Shown: in pieces, positions 8,274 through 17,961 of the stretch | Layout: the number at the start of each line of letters is the position of its first letter | Numbering within the stretch: position 1 is the stretch's first letter | Source of the DNA: Alteromonas sp. KUL106 | GTDB lineage: Bacteria; Pseudomonadota; Gammaproteobacteria; Enterobacterales; Alteromonadaceae | Direction: 5' to 3' | Assembly: GCF_009811415.1 (NCBI RefSeq) | Contig: NZ_BLIG01000027.1 | Coordinates: 124,001-188,000 of the forward strand | Length of the DNA stretch: 64,000 nt | The notes under the pieces: generated by a model | The model's input: only the letters and a program-made list of their open reading frames with translations | What the model was told of the DNA's origin: nothing | The model's database searches: none | Program-made: the position numbers and the translations under genes

Positions 8274-8526
8274 GCTGAAAGGTAATAGAAGAAAAGCGCT
8301 AACTTTTTCCTGCGTTAGCGAAATAAAGCTAACCCAGAGCTTAAAAAGGTGTATAAAAATTAATATTACCTGATCGAATTTAGAAAAAAACGCTATAACC
8401 AGTAAGCACATCAAACATTGTTCGTAATGCCTTTTTTGCCCGTGCTAGTAGAGAATGGGCCGAGAAATAAAATGTTGCCCGCGACATATCAGGGAACATA
8501 AGTAATTTATTAGAATGGAGAATACC

Positions 8527-9660
8527 ATGTGGTCTGAACAAAGCCTTTTTCACAGCCTAGACAAACGAACTGTGATTGCTTTTTTAGCGCTTATCGGATT
8601 GAGTGCCTGTCAAGAAGCGCCTACACCGCCAAAAGCGGTTTCATCTAGCCCAGTGACGCTGTACAAGGTGCAACATTCAGACGAAACTATTGCTAAATTC
8701 CCAGGGCAAGTGGAAGCGGCTGAGTATTCAAACCTTTCATTTCGCATTGGCGGAAAACTCCAAGAGCTCAATGTTAAAGCCGGCGAGGAAGTAAAGGAAA
8801 ACCAGCTGATAGCGCGACTTGATGATAGAGATGCCAAAGCACAACTTGCCACCGCACAATCTCAGTTTGATGTATCTTCCGCTATGTTTGAACGCATGGA
8901 AGCCTCGGTAGAAAAAGGCGCGGTAAGCCGTTCAACCTTTGATGAAGCCAAAGCCAACTTTTTAGCTGCCAAAGCAAGCCTTACAAACGCACAAGATCAG
9001 TTAAGCTACACCGAACTTCGCGCGCCATTCGCGGGGCTGATTGCCTCCGTACCTGTTGAAAACTATCAAGTCATTGTGCCTCAGCAAACCATTGCTGAAC
9101 TTCACCTACCGGGTGCCATCGACGTAACGTTTCAATTACCTGAGCAAAAAATGCGTATGATTGACCGGTCAAGAGCACGCGAAAACCGTAAGTCTGAAAT
9201 GGCTTGGGTGACATTCTCCGGTATGCCAGAAAAACGCTACCCGGCCATGTATAAAGACCACGAAAGTACAACACGACAAGGCGAGCTTAGCTATGAAGTG
9301 ACCATCACCTTGCCAGAACCTGATGACATCAACGTACTCTCAGGTATGAGCGCAACCGTTTTATTGGATATGTCTAAGCTTATCGAGTCTGACGCCAAGC
9401 TTTGGCTTGTCCCTTTTGGCGCAGTGGTTACCGATAATGCCCAGCCAGACGAAGCAATAGTATGGCGCTTTAAACCCGATAGTAGCGACAGTAAAAAAGG
9501 AACGGTGGAAGCCGTTAACGTGATGATCGCCCGCGGCATCTCTAATGGTTTACTGGTAGAAGGCCCGTTAAATGATGACGATAAAATCGTTGCCGCCGGT
9601 GCTCACCTTGTTACAGAGGGCCAAGCAGTTACAGAATGGACGAAAGAAGGAGGCCTGTAA
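8527..9660 (+). CDS. RND efflux periplasmic adaptor (membrane fusion protein), lipoprotein
   Basis: The 377-residue protein has a lipoprotein signal ending in the lipobox LSAC, then the HlyD/MdtA-type layout: a barrel-sandwich half (SFRIGGKLQELNVKAGEEV), a coiled-coil hairpin (about residues 95-155, AQLATAQSQF to NAQDQLSYTELRAPFAG), a second lipoyl half and a beta-barrel/proximal domain. The adaptor links the inner-membrane pump to an outer-membrane channel. An ATG at 8515 is in frame, but its bases form part of GGAG (8517-8520), which sits six bases before the ATG at 8527, so I take 8527 as the start. The pump gene follows after three bases. No TolC-like gene is adjacent, so a shared channel is expected. 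Confidence 0.93.
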   Translation: MWSEQSLFHSLDKRTVIAFLALIGLSACQEAPTPPKAVSSSPVTLYKVQHSDETIAKFPGQVEAAEYSNLSFRIGGKLQELNVKAGEEVKENQLIARLDDRDAKAQLATAQSQFDVSSAMFERMEASVEKGAVSRSTFDEAKANFLAAKASLTNAQDQLSYTELRAPFAGLIASVPVENYQVIVPQQTIAELHLPGAIDVTFQLPEQKMRMIDRSRARENRKSEMAWVTFSGMPEKRYPAMYKDHESTTRQGELSYEVTITLPEPDDINVLSGMSATVLLDMSKLIESDAKLWLVPFGAVVTDNAQPDEAIVWRFKPDSSDSKKGTVEAVNVMIARGISNGLLVEGPLNDDDKIVAAGAHLVTEGQAVTEWTKEGGL

Positions 9661-9663
9661 GCA

Positions 9664-12600
9664 ATGGTCGAGTATTTTTTTCGTCAAAAAGTTATTAGTT
9701 GGATGGTCGCCATCATTTTGGGTGTTGGCGGCGTCGTCACCTTTCTAGGTTTGGGTCAGCTGGAATTTCCTGAATTCACTATTAGAAACGCACTGGTTAT
9801 GACCCAATACCCCGGCGCGACACCAGAACAGGTTGAAGAAGAAGTTACGCTTCAACTTGAAAAAGCCATTCAGCGAATACCGAATGTAAAGCGTATTAGC
9901 TCCGTCAACATGGTGGGTCTTTCACAGATCACGGTTGAGCTTAAAAGTAGCGTTCAAGCAAAAGACTTAGAACAGTATTGGGATAACCTAAGGCGCAAAG
10001 TTGGTGACGCACAAGCATCGCTGCCTCCTGGCACCAGCACGTCGATTGTAAATGACGATTTTGGCGACGTGTTTGGTCTACTGCTTACCCTTAAAAGTGA
10101 AGACTACTCGCTTAAGCAAATGGAAGATTTTGCCGACTTAATGCAGCGAGAAATCCAATTGGTCGAGGGGGTAAAGAAGGTCTCTATTGCGGGTACGGTC
10201 AACGAGCAAATAATCGTGTCATTAGATCACGATAAAATGAAAACTCTGAATGTATCTGCAGAATCCATTGCCGGCCTTTTAACCGCTCAAAATGTAGTAG
10301 GCAATGCCGGCTCAATTAAGGTCCAGGGCAAACGACTGTCCATTCAGCCCACCGGTGAGTTTGATAACTTGGAGGCGTTAGGCCAGGTAGTCATTGGATC
10401 GCCCGCAAGCGGTCTCATTCGCTTAACGGACATCGCAACCATCGAGCGCACCCTTAACGATACACCTTCTATTCTTTATCACAGCTCAGGGTCCCCTGCC
10501 CTATCTATTGGGGTATCGTTCGCGTCAGCGGTCAATGTAGTCGATGTAGGAAAGCGATTAGATAGCAAAATTGCTGAATTAGAGCAGCGCATGCCGTTAG
10601 GTATGACCCTCAACACCGTTTATAACCAGCCTACGGTGGTCGATGATTCTGTGACGGGCTTCCTTATTAACTTAGTGGAAGCGGTTGCTATCGTAATCTT
10701 CGTACTGCTGCTCTTCATGGGCTGGCGGAGCGGGGTACTGATGGGGCTTATTCTTGTGCTGACCATTCTCGGTACCTTTATTTTGATGTCGATAAAAGGC
10801 ATTGAACTGCAAAAAATCTCTCTAGGGGCGCTGATTATTGCCCTTGGTATGCTCGTCGACAACGCCATCGTGGTAACCGAAGGCATGTTAATAGGCGTTA
10901 GAAAAGGGCAAACCAAGCTTCAGGCGGCAAAGGACGTGGTATCGCAAAACGGTTTACCCCTTCTTGGCGCGACGGTTATCGCCATTACTGCATTTGCGCC
11001 CATTGGTTTGTCACCAGATGCCACAGGTGAATTCGTTGGCTCCCTCTTTTGGGTGCTATGTTTCTCGCTTTTTTTAAGCTGGATCACCGCTCTCACCATT
11101 ACGCCATTCTTTTTCGACTTATTGTTTAGAACTGAAAAAGAGCGCGGCAATAGTGATGAAGATGACGACCCATACAAAGGTATTATTTTTACTGTTTATA
11201 AGCGTGTGCTTACTGCTGCTATCAATCATCGTTACGTGACAATAGTGCTGGTGCTTGTTGCTTTGGTAGGCAGTATGGCGTCAGGTAAATTCGTGAAAAA
11301 CGCCTTTTTCCCAGACTCCTCAACGCCGCTTTTCTTTGTCGATTTATGGTTACCTGAAGGCAGTGACATACTTACCACAGAACAGTCGATACGCCGTTTA
11401 GAGTCTGCCGTGTTAAACATGCAAGACATTGCCAACGTTACCAGCGTAATAGGCGGCGGCGCACAACGCCTTACTCTTACTTATGCGCCCGAGGACCGAT
11501 ATGCCAGTTATGGTCAACTTATTGTCGAGACCAATACGGTTGAATCACGCGATGCCCGCATGCGAGACATCATTGAACTCGTGCGTGAAGATTTCCCTAA
11601 CGTTCAGTACAAGGTAAAAGCCCTTCAAGTAGGCCCGTCAGCAAAAGCAGCGATTGAAGCGCGAATTTATGGGCCTGAACCTGAGGTTTTACGCGAAATC
11701 AGCAGTGACATTGAAGCCATATTTCAAGCTGAAAAAACCATGGACAGCGTACGCCTGTCATGGAGTAATAAAGTGCCTTTTGTTGAACCTGTGTTTTTAG
11801 AAGAACAGGCTCGTCGCATCGGCGTCACAAGGGACGCAGTGCATACAGCATTTTTGCTTAATAACGAAGGTGAAACCGTTGGCCTTTACCGCGAAGGTAG
11901 TGATTTAATTCCTATCGTCATGCGCAACGATCCAAACCAGCGCTATGACATTGACAACCTTGCCTCTCTGAACGTTTGGAGCCAAGAACAGGGCAAGTAT
12001 ATCAGCATGGCTGACGTGATCAGCAATGTAGATGTCTCGCTTGATAACCCTATCATCAAACGCCGCAATCGAGTGCGTATGCTCGCAGTATACGCAGAGC
12101 CAATGCCGCTTTCGGGTGAGACCGCAGCCAGTGTTCAAGCGAAAGTACGTCCCCTTGTCGACGAGCTATCGCTACCTGATGGATACCGCATTGAATGGGG
12201 CGGAGAATATGAAACGTCTCGAGACGCACAAAGCGCTCTCTTCGCCAGCATGCCTATGGGTATTTTGGGTATGTTCATTATTACCGTACTGCTTTTCGGC
12301 AGGCTTCGCCAAGCGTTAGGCATTTGGGGTGTTATTCCCCTTACTACCATTGGAATTATCGGCGGTTTAGTGCTCGTAGGCGCACCTTTTACTTTTATGG
12401 CTCTGCTTGGAAGCCTGAGTCTCATTGGTATGGTGCTTAAAAACGGTATTGTGTTAATGGAGGAGATAAACGTGCAGGCCAAAGGCAATAGTGGCGCTTT
12501 TGATGCCGTAGTCACCGCGTCAGTTTCTCGTGTACGCCCTGTGTCGATGGCAGCAATCACTACTATACTGGGCATGATCCCCCTTTTCTCCGATGCCTTC

Positions 12601-12714
12601 TTTGCGTCAATGGCCGTCGTCATTGTGTTCGGCTTAACCGTGGCCACTGTGTTAACCCTGTTGATATTGCCCGTGCTACATTGCACGTTTCATGGGATTA
12701 AGTCCGACAAATAG
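9664..12714 (+). CDS. RND-family efflux transporter permease
   Basis: At 1016 residues it has the usual length of an AcrB/MexB-class HAE pump. It starts VEYFFRQKVISWMVAIILGVGG (TM1) and has the porter-domain phrase TQYPGATPEQVEEEVTLQLE. TM2-TM6 include LGALIIALGMLVDNAIVVTEG, which carries the Asp of the proton relay. A second repeat ends with LIGMVLKNGIVLMEEI and SRVRPVSMAAITTILGMIPL. It drives drug or metabolite export using the proton gradient, as a trimer in the inner membrane. GGAGG is at the end of the adaptor gene. The subgroup resembles broad-specificity pumps of marine gammaproteobacteria; the substrates are not predictable. A strong terminator follows. Confidence 0.94.
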   Translation: MVEYFFRQKVISWMVAIILGVGGVVTFLGLGQLEFPEFTIRNALVMTQYPGATPEQVEEEVTLQLEKAIQRIPNVKRISSVNMVGLSQITVELKSSVQAKDLEQYWDNLRRKVGDAQASLPPGTSTSIVNDDFGDVFGLLLTLKSEDYSLKQMEDFADLMQREIQLVEGVKKVSIAGTVNEQIIVSLDHDKMKTLNVSAESIAGLLTAQNVVGNAGSIKVQGKRLSIQPTGEFDNLEALGQVVIGSPASGLIRLTDIATIERTLNDTPSILYHSSGSPALSIGVSFASAVNVVDVGKRLDSKIAELEQRMPLGMTLNTVYNQPTVVDDSVTGFLINLVEAVAIVIFVLLLFMGWRSGVLMGLILVLTILGTFILMSIKGIELQKISLGALIIALGMLVDNAIVVTEGMLIGVRKGQTKLQAAKDVVSQNGLPLLGATVIAITAFAPIGLSPDATGEFVGSLFWVLCFSLFLSWITALTITPFFFDLLFRTEKERGNSDEDDDPYKGIIFTVYKRVLTAAINHRYVTIVLVLVALVGSMASGKFVKNAFFPDSSTPLFFVDLWLPEGSDILTTEQSIRRLESAVLNMQDIANVTSVIGGGAQRLTLTYAPEDRYASYGQLIVETNTVESRDARMRDIIELVREDFPNVQYKVKALQVGPSAKAAIEARIYGPEPEVLREISSDIEAIFQAEKTMDSVRLSWSNKVPFVEPVFLEEQARRIGVTRDAVHTAFLLNNEGETVGLYREGSDLIPIVMRNDPNQRYDIDNLASLNVWSQEQGKYISMADVISNVDVSLDNPIIKRRNRVRMLAVYAEPMPLSGETAASVQAKVRPLVDELSLPDGYRIEWGGEYETSRDAQSALFASMPMGILGMFIITVLLFGRLRQALGIWGVIPLTTIGIIGGLVLVGAPFTFMALLGSLSLIGMVLKNGIVLMEEINVQAKGNSGAFDAVVTASVSRVRPVSMAAITTILGMIPLFSDAFFASMAVVIVFGLTVATVLTLLILPVLHCTFHGIKSDK

Positions 12715-12765
12715 GCCCCTACAAGCACGTTAAATGTCGACGTGCTCGGCCTAATAAACTTGCTT

Positions 12766-12806
12766 AAGCCAGCGTTCTTCGGTCATTTCAGAACGCTGGC
12801 TTTTTT
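12766..12806 (+). terminator. Rho-independent terminator of the RND operon
   Basis: A perfect 12-bp stem, AAGCCAGCGTTC with GAACGCTGGCTT, has a 13-base loop and is followed by T6. A smaller hairpin (AGCACGT/ACGTGCT, 12724-12746) precedes it. Confidence 0.9.
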
Positions 12807-12935
12807 ATACCAGTCCGCATACAGAATTACCCACTCAGCGAGAGTTAAGATGTTCGTAATCGCGGCGTGCTACCGCAGGTATAGTGGTTCTACATCAAGC
12901 TGACACAACAAAGAGTACGGACATTTTAACACTCG
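12807..12935. repeat. Dispersed palindromic element, copy 1
   Basis: About 129 bases closely match 23436-23564 over the whole length. Inside is an 85-base unit (12845-12929) whose ends are imperfect inverted repeats (TTAAGATGTTCG with GGACATTTTAA). A conserved 25-base core starts with CGCAG at 12874-12898. It lies between the RND terminator and the LapD-like gene. No transposase is present, so it is a MITE- or REP-like non-coding element. Confidence 0.8.
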
Positions 12936-13084
12936 CTTAACTTCCTGTTTTGCTATACATTTGTCATGAAGCTGGCGCGAATAGCACGCAAGCTGTGCAT
13001 ACGCTACAATAAGATAAAAATTAACCTTGCCCGTTTATTGAGACCGTAAATAACTCTCTCAGTTAAAGGAGATAACTGCTAGTA

Positions 13085-15019
13085 ATGAAGCTATCTAATC
13101 AAATTAACTGGGGCATTATTGCCCTCATGCTCTTTGCGTTTGTCATTGTGTCTATGGCTGAATTACGCGCATTGCAGTCAAATACGTCAGCATTGATTGC
13201 CGATGAGACAGAGCAAGCGCTAGCAAGTTATACCAAAGCGGTAGGGCAGTCTCTGCCCGACTCTTCACAAAAAACTTCACAACTATTAGCGATATTGGCA
13301 GAGAGCATCGCATCTAAGCCCTATATCGCATCGGCCAACATTACGGATAATCAAGGCAATGTAAGCGTGGAGTATAAAAATGCGTCTGCAGGCTCTATCC
13401 CGTCCTGGTTCGCCCTACTCGACTCTGCGCCTGCAATAAGTAAACGTGTCACGTTACCGAATAATGAAGGCTTTTTGGTTGTGACATCAGACAAGCACTA
13501 TGCTTACACTACATTTTCTGCGTTTGTTATTAAGCATGGCATTATATTCGCTGCGCTGACCCTCTTAATTTATTTACTCGTCACGGTATTAACAAAACTT
13601 GCAAAGCACCCTATCCACGACATTATTCGAAAGCTCAATGACATGGGCAGCCATAACTTCACGTCACCTCAAGTTACAGCCTCAACCAAAGATTTGGCAT
13701 CGCTGAGTAATGCAGTCAATAGCCTTTCTACCGCGCTCGCCTCAAAATTCGATGACTTAACACGCCAATCTGAGCTCTTTAAAAAAGAGGCAAATAAAGA
13801 TGCATTGACTGGGCTTTCTAACAGAGGCGCGTTCGAGCGACATATGCGAGCGATTTTGAATGAAAACGCTACATCGCAAGAAAAAGAACTCATCGTTGTT
13901 AGGTTAGCGCAACTTGCCAGTATAAATACCAAGTTAGGCATGGTGCCCGGTGACAACTTTGTCAAAGCCATATCAAATATACTTGTTGAAGAAACAAAGA
14001 ATAACAACAGCATTCGTTTTGTTTTTCGCTTATCAGGCGGTGATTTTGCGTTGATCAGTGAGCCAATGGATAAGCCAACGAGAGATTTAGTACTTACAAA
14101 CATTGCAAAGCAGTGTACCACCGCTTCACCGTTAAGAGACGGCACCAAGTCAACGTGGATTGGGGTTACCCGATTTACCGGCACAATGTCTATGCAACAG
14201 GTAATGGAGAGTGTAGATAGCGCACTGATCGCTGCCATGAAGACACAAAGCGGTTGGCAATTGGCTTCTGATATTTCACATGTACACAGCAACACACAGT
14301 GGCGTGAACGCCTTAACTATATTGTATCTCAACAGTATGCTGACATCATGATACAGCCTATTATGGATATCGAGCGAAACGTACCTGCCTACTATGAGAC
14401 ATCCGGACGGTTTAAAGATAAAAAGACAAACGACGTTATTCCCATGTCACAGCTTATTCCTGCCTCTGAGCGATTAGATCTCATTCCGCAAGTTGATAAA
14501 CTGGTGACAAATATTGTCTTTAAGAAGATGGAAGTAACCTCTCAACAAGTAGCCGTGAACCTAAGTATCACGTCCATCGCTAACCGTGAATTTAGAGAAT
14601 GGTTGATAAAAGAACTCACCCAGCGTGAGGCGCTGTGCTCAAGGCTGCTTTTTGAAATTGAAGACGCTGCACTAATACAGCATAGAGAATACACCGAATC
14701 GCTTTGCCGTCATTTAATCGGTCTTGGCTGCAGAATAACTATCGAGCATTTTGGTGACCACTTTGCGTCCCTTTCAGGGTTACGGGCCATTCAACCTCAG
14801 TTCGTCAAACTCTCGGGAAGACTCACTCAAGGCATTCATACCAATAAAGATAATCAACTTTTTGTATCAAGTCTTATCAGTATCGCCAGCAACCTGAACA
14901 TTAAAGTCATAGCGGAAATGGTAGAGAATGAGGCTGAATCGATAGCGCTTACCAAGTTGGGTGTTGAGCACCAACAAGGCTATTATTTTGCCAAGCCCGC
15001 GCTCTGGAATGTGTACTAG
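13085..15019 (+). CDS. LapD-like inner-membrane c-di-GMP receptor with degenerate GGDEF and EAL domains
   Basis: The 644-residue protein has a TM helix at residues 8-27, then a periplasmic domain of about 130 residues of the LapD/MoxY type (IPSWFALL, LVVTSDKHYAYT). A second TM helix lies at about 155-175, followed by a HAMP-like segment, a GGDEF domain and an EAL domain. The GGDEF site reads SGGDF (residues 317-321). The EAL site reads ETS (438-440), and the DDFG metal site reads EHFG (554-557), so neither enzyme activity is likely. LapD proteins bind c-di-GMP in the dead EAL domain and, in the periplasm, sequester the protease LapG to keep adhesins on the surface. Length (644 against about 650) and layout fit. 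No lapG is adjacent, and CsrD/MshH-like scaffolds are an alternative. Monocistronic. Confidence 0.75.
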   Translation: MKLSNQINWGIIALMLFAFVIVSMAELRALQSNTSALIADETEQALASYTKAVGQSLPDSSQKTSQLLAILAESIASKPYIASANITDNQGNVSVEYKNASAGSIPSWFALLDSAPAISKRVTLPNNEGFLVVTSDKHYAYTTFSAFVIKHGIIFAALTLLIYLLVTVLTKLAKHPIHDIIRKLNDMGSHNFTSPQVTASTKDLASLSNAVNSLSTALASKFDDLTRQSELFKKEANKDALTGLSNRGAFERHMRAILNENATSQEKELIVVRLAQLASINTKLGMVPGDNFVKAISNILVEETKNNNSIRFVFRLSGGDFALISEPMDKPTRDLVLTNIAKQCTTASPLRDGTKSTWIGVTRFTGTMSMQQVMESVDSALIAAMKTQSGWQLASDISHVHSNTQWRERLNYIVSQQYADIMIQPIMDIERNVPAYYETSGRFKDKKTNDVIPMSQLIPASERLDLIPQVDKLVTNIVFKKMEVTSQQVAVNLSITSIANREFREWLIKELTQREALCSRLLFEIEDAALIQHREYTESLCRHLIGLGCRITIEHFGDHFASLSGLRAIQPQFVKLSGRLTQGIHTNKDNQLFVSSLISIASNLNIKVIAEMVENEAESIALTKLGVEHQQGYYFAKPALWNVY

Positions 15020-15114
15020 TACTTACAAGATTATTAGATTACGCAAACAATGTGGTGAGGCCGCGCTTTTTGATTAACGATACTGCACCTTATACAACTC
15101 ATGGGGTCTGGAAG

Positions 15115-15137
15115 GTTAGCGCTACCTTAGCGCTAAC
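15115..15137. terminator. Hairpin between convergent genes
   Basis: GTTAGCGCTA, a 3-base loop, then TAGCGCTAAC: a perfect 10-bp stem in the short gap between two convergent c-di-GMP genes. There is no clear T run, so it may simply be a shared pause or terminator. Confidence 0.55.
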
Positions 15138-15143
15138 ACACTA

Positions 15144-16862
15144 TTACTGCTTTTTAAGTAACGCCTCCATCGCGTCAGCGCTTAAGGGTTTTGAATACAA
15201 ATAGCCTTGCACAAATTCTACGTTTAACGACTTACAATAGTCAGACTGCTTTTCGGTTTCAACGCCCTCAACAACGATAGACAGATCTAGCTTATGGCCA
15301 ACATTCACAATCGCTTCCATTAAAGCACTATCAAAGGCTTTTTCAGGCGCGCCTTTTAAAAATGAACGGTCTATTTTCAGGTGACTGACTGGGAAGTGCT
15401 TGAGGTAACTCAGCGATGAATACCCCGTACCAAAATCATCAAGAGAAATTTCCACACCTAAGTCTCGTTGAACTCGCAGGTTCTCTAAAATTGTATTGTC
15501 TGACTTAATTAGAATGTTCTCAGTGAGCTCTAGGCCGATATCCTTAGGCACTAAATGGTATTGATGTCGACATGTCGCCAAACGCTCAAAATACGCTGCT
15601 TTCTCTAGTTCTTTGCCAGAAACATTCACATCAATGCGAACCTCAATACCTTTTTGTTTCCACGTTTTCGCTTGCTGACAGGCGCTTTTTAACACCCAAT
15701 TGCCTATCTGCACAATTAAATCACTGCGCTCAGCAATAGGTATGAAAATATTCGGCGGTACAGCTAGTGCTTCGTTTTGTGGCCGCCATCGTAACAGCGC
15801 TTCACACGAAGCAACTTTTCCCGTTTTTACATCAAACTGAGGTTGGTAAAGAAGTTCAAACTCGTTATTTTCTAAGGATGCACGCAGGTTTGCTGCAATA
15901 CTTCTGTGTTGTCGAAGTTGCTGGCTTAATGCATGGGTGAAGAAATGATAGCGATTGCGCCCTTCGGCCTTAGCTTGATACATGGCAACGTCTGCATTTT
16001 TGAGCAGATCGTCAATCTCTCTGCCATGCTTAGGGTATAAGCTTATGCCGATGCTGGAGGTAATATAGATATTCTCCGTACTTAACTGAAAGCTTTGCTC
16101 AAAACAACGTGAAAGGTGCTTAGCGATATGTTCGCAATCATCTTCGCCTTTCACATTAGTAGCAACATAAACAAATTCATCGCCACCAAATCGTGTAAGC
16201 ATCCCTTCTTTACTTATGCAATCAGATAGGCGTTCAGCCACAGCGCGAAGTAGCTCATCGCCCCATGTGTGCCCAAGTGTGTCATTAATTTCTTTAAACA
16301 TATCTAAATCGATGAAAAAGAGAGCAAAGCCAACGTGCTTTGTTGATGCTTCATTTATCGCATTGGCGAGAAACTGCTTAAGAAGCCGGCGGTTTGGCAG
16401 ATCAGTCAACAGATCGGTAGATGCCATTCGTTCTAGCTCCTGACGAACGGCATGCTGCTCACTTAAATCGATATCGACACAATACATTTCGGGGGAATCC
16501 GTACCCTCTTTTAACATCACGTGAGAAGAAAAGACATGAACAGGCTCGCCCCCCTTCTTGGCCAAAACCAACTCTGCAGAGGGGATCGCTTCACCAAATT
16601 CAATCCAGCGTTTATGAAATTTAATAACATCGGCTTTCATAACGTCAGGAATAATCAAGTCTTCAAGTTTGCGGCCTAGCGCCTCACGTGCACTGTAACC
16701 GTAGATGTCTTCGCTTGATTTGTTCCAGTAGATGACGTTGCGTTCTTTGTCATAACCTTGAACTGAAACCTTTGGTAGGGCACTAATTAACTCTAAGAAC
16801 CGCCTTTCAGCAGACCCGTGCTTTGCAAATAAAGTGGGCTCGTTATATTCCGTTAAGCTCAT
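15144..16862 (-). CDS. PAS-GGDEF-EAL protein, intact diguanylate cyclase/phosphodiesterase
   Basis: The 572-residue protein has three domains in order. A PAS domain (about residues 20-145; NVIYWNKSSEDIYGYSAREA) is followed by a GGDEF domain (DLLTDLPNRRLL, then RFGGDEFVYV intact). The EAL domain has CEALLRW, VNVSGKELE, LELTENILI, DDFGTGYSSLSYLKHFP, KIDRSFLKG and VVEGVETEKQ, all catalytic motifs present. No membrane segment is seen, so it is cytosolic. Both activities are possible on sequence; tandem proteins of this kind often work mainly as phosphodiesterases with GTP-modulated GGDEF domains. It is convergent with the LapD-like receptor, so ligand supply and receptor are physically linked. 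Confidence 0.93.
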   Translation of the reverse strand: MSLTEYNEPTLFAKHGSAERRFLELISALPKVSVQGYDKERNVIYWNKSSEDIYGYSAREALGRKLEDLIIPDVMKADVIKFHKRWIEFGEAIPSAELVLAKKGGEPVHVFSSHVMLKEGTDSPEMYCVDIDLSEQHAVRQELERMASTDLLTDLPNRRLLKQFLANAINEASTKHVGFALFFIDLDMFKEINDTLGHTWGDELLRAVAERLSDCISKEGMLTRFGGDEFVYVATNVKGEDDCEHIAKHLSRCFEQSFQLSTENIYITSSIGISLYPKHGREIDDLLKNADVAMYQAKAEGRNRYHFFTHALSQQLRQHRSIAANLRASLENNEFELLYQPQFDVKTGKVASCEALLRWRPQNEALAVPPNIFIPIAERSDLIVQIGNWVLKSACQQAKTWKQKGIEVRIDVNVSGKELEKAAYFERLATCRHQYHLVPKDIGLELTENILIKSDNTILENLRVQRDLGVEISLDDFGTGYSSLSYLKHFPVSHLKIDRSFLKGAPEKAFDSALMEAIVNVGHKLDLSIVVEGVETEKQSDYCKSLNVEFVQGYLYSKPLSADAMEALLKKQ

Positions 16863-17259
16863 CTTACTCCCTCGCGTGCTGAAATCCTTAACGACTCAAC
16901 AGCATCTATAGAAAAAAGTAATTGCCACCGCTTAAGTGTAGTCTAAAAAAACTGGCAAGGTCAGTCTTCCAATGAAAATACCGCAAAACATGTCCTTCAA
17001 ATACCTGAAAAAATCGAAGCAAAATATTGAGTTGTTAGTGATTAAGATGACATGTTTATTGGCCACTTTACGCCTGCTTGTGTTGTTGGGGACATTTGAT
17101 AAAAATAGAAAGAGTGTACAACTACGGTAAGGTGTCAAAAGTTTTTACAAAAAGACTTGTAACATTACAGTCAAGTCTGCAAACGATTACTTTTTATGAT
17201 TTTTTTGTTTGGCTAGAATTTTGCTTAACTCGTTCTATCAACTATGAGGGTCGAATAGA
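16863..17259. other. Gene-free stretch between divergent genes
   Basis: 397 AT-rich bases lie between the divergent PAS-GGDEF-EAL and PEP-CTERM-like genes. It must hold both promoters. I see no convincing operator, RNA gene or repeat. The short open frames inside lack domain likeness and ribosome sites. Confidence 0.5.
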
Positions 17260-17961
17260 ATGACTAAAACGTATTCTTTTACAGCTTTGATACTATGCTC
17301 GTTAATTATGAGTACGGCACATGCCAGTATTATTTCCGTTGAGTCATATTCAATGCTTAATGGGAATCGGGGAAGCTTCACCTATTTTGATGATAACTAC
17401 ACAGGTTCAGGTAATACGCAAGTGGTGAACGCTTTACTTTCGGGAGGTGTTGGAAAACTTACTGATGGCGTTATTGCTAACCAAATTTGGTGTAATACTG
17501 AAAACACAGGGACATGTAATGCATTAGGTCAAGATATTAATGGGCTTTATGTGGGATGGTTTAACCTTAATCCAACTATTACTTTTTCATTTGCATCGGA
17601 TACGATAATAAACCGCCTCTATATTTACGCAGATGATTCAGAGTATTCACCAATAACGCAAACTGTTACCGAGGGTGCGTTCGGTTATGGAGGTTTGACA
17701 GCTCCAACATCAGTCTTTATTTCAGAACTATCGCGGTCTTTTATCTTGGGTAACGTTGCTAATGCTGGTCCCAATACTTATGTGCTTGATTTTGAATCAA
17801 TAGAGACCGACACACTCACACTACAATTTAATCGAAATACACCGTGGGTCCTCATCAGCGAAATACAATTCGAGAATACAGCTTCGGTGAATGCACCTTC
17901 GTCGGCACTGTTGTTGGTTGCTTGTAGTTTGTTTATGCTATTGCGATTAAAGCATAAATAA
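17260..17961 (+). CDS. Exported protein with a PEP-CTERM-like sorting signal
   Basis: The 233-residue protein has an N-terminal signal peptide (cut expected after AHA, residue 22) and a beta-rich middle that resembles discoidin/galactose-binding-like PEP-CTERM proteins (GLYVGWFNLNPTITFSFASD, INRLYIYADDS). Its C-terminus reads NAPSSALLLVACSLFMLLRLKHK-like: a short motif, a single hydrophobic helix and a basic tail. This is the layout of PEP-CTERM tripartite signals recognised by exosortase, though APSS replaces the classic PEP. Such proteins are usually extracellular matrix or surface components in exopolysaccharide producers. No exosortase or EPS gene is in the window. Two cysteines (NQIWCNTENTGTCN) could form a disulphide. 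Base composition is more AT-rich than its neighbours. Confidence 0.7.
   Translation: MTKTYSFTALILCSLIMSTAHASIISVESYSMLNGNRGSFTYFDDNYTGSGNTQVVNALLSGGVGKLTDGVIANQIWCNTENTGTCNALGQDINGLYVGWFNLNPTITFSFASDTIINRLYIYADDSEYSPITQTVTEGAFGYGGLTAPTSVFISELSRSFILGNVANAGPNTYVLDFESIETDTLTLQFNRNTPWVLISEIQFENTASVNAPSSALLLVACSLFMLLRLKHK

Noticed and set aside
12135..12686. Long minus-strand open frame within the RND pump gene
   Set aside because: It lies fully antisense to a well-conserved gene and has a composition typical of shadow frames.
13669..14295. 208-codon minus-strand frame within the LapD-like gene
   Set aside because: Antisense shadow with no ribosome site or domain.
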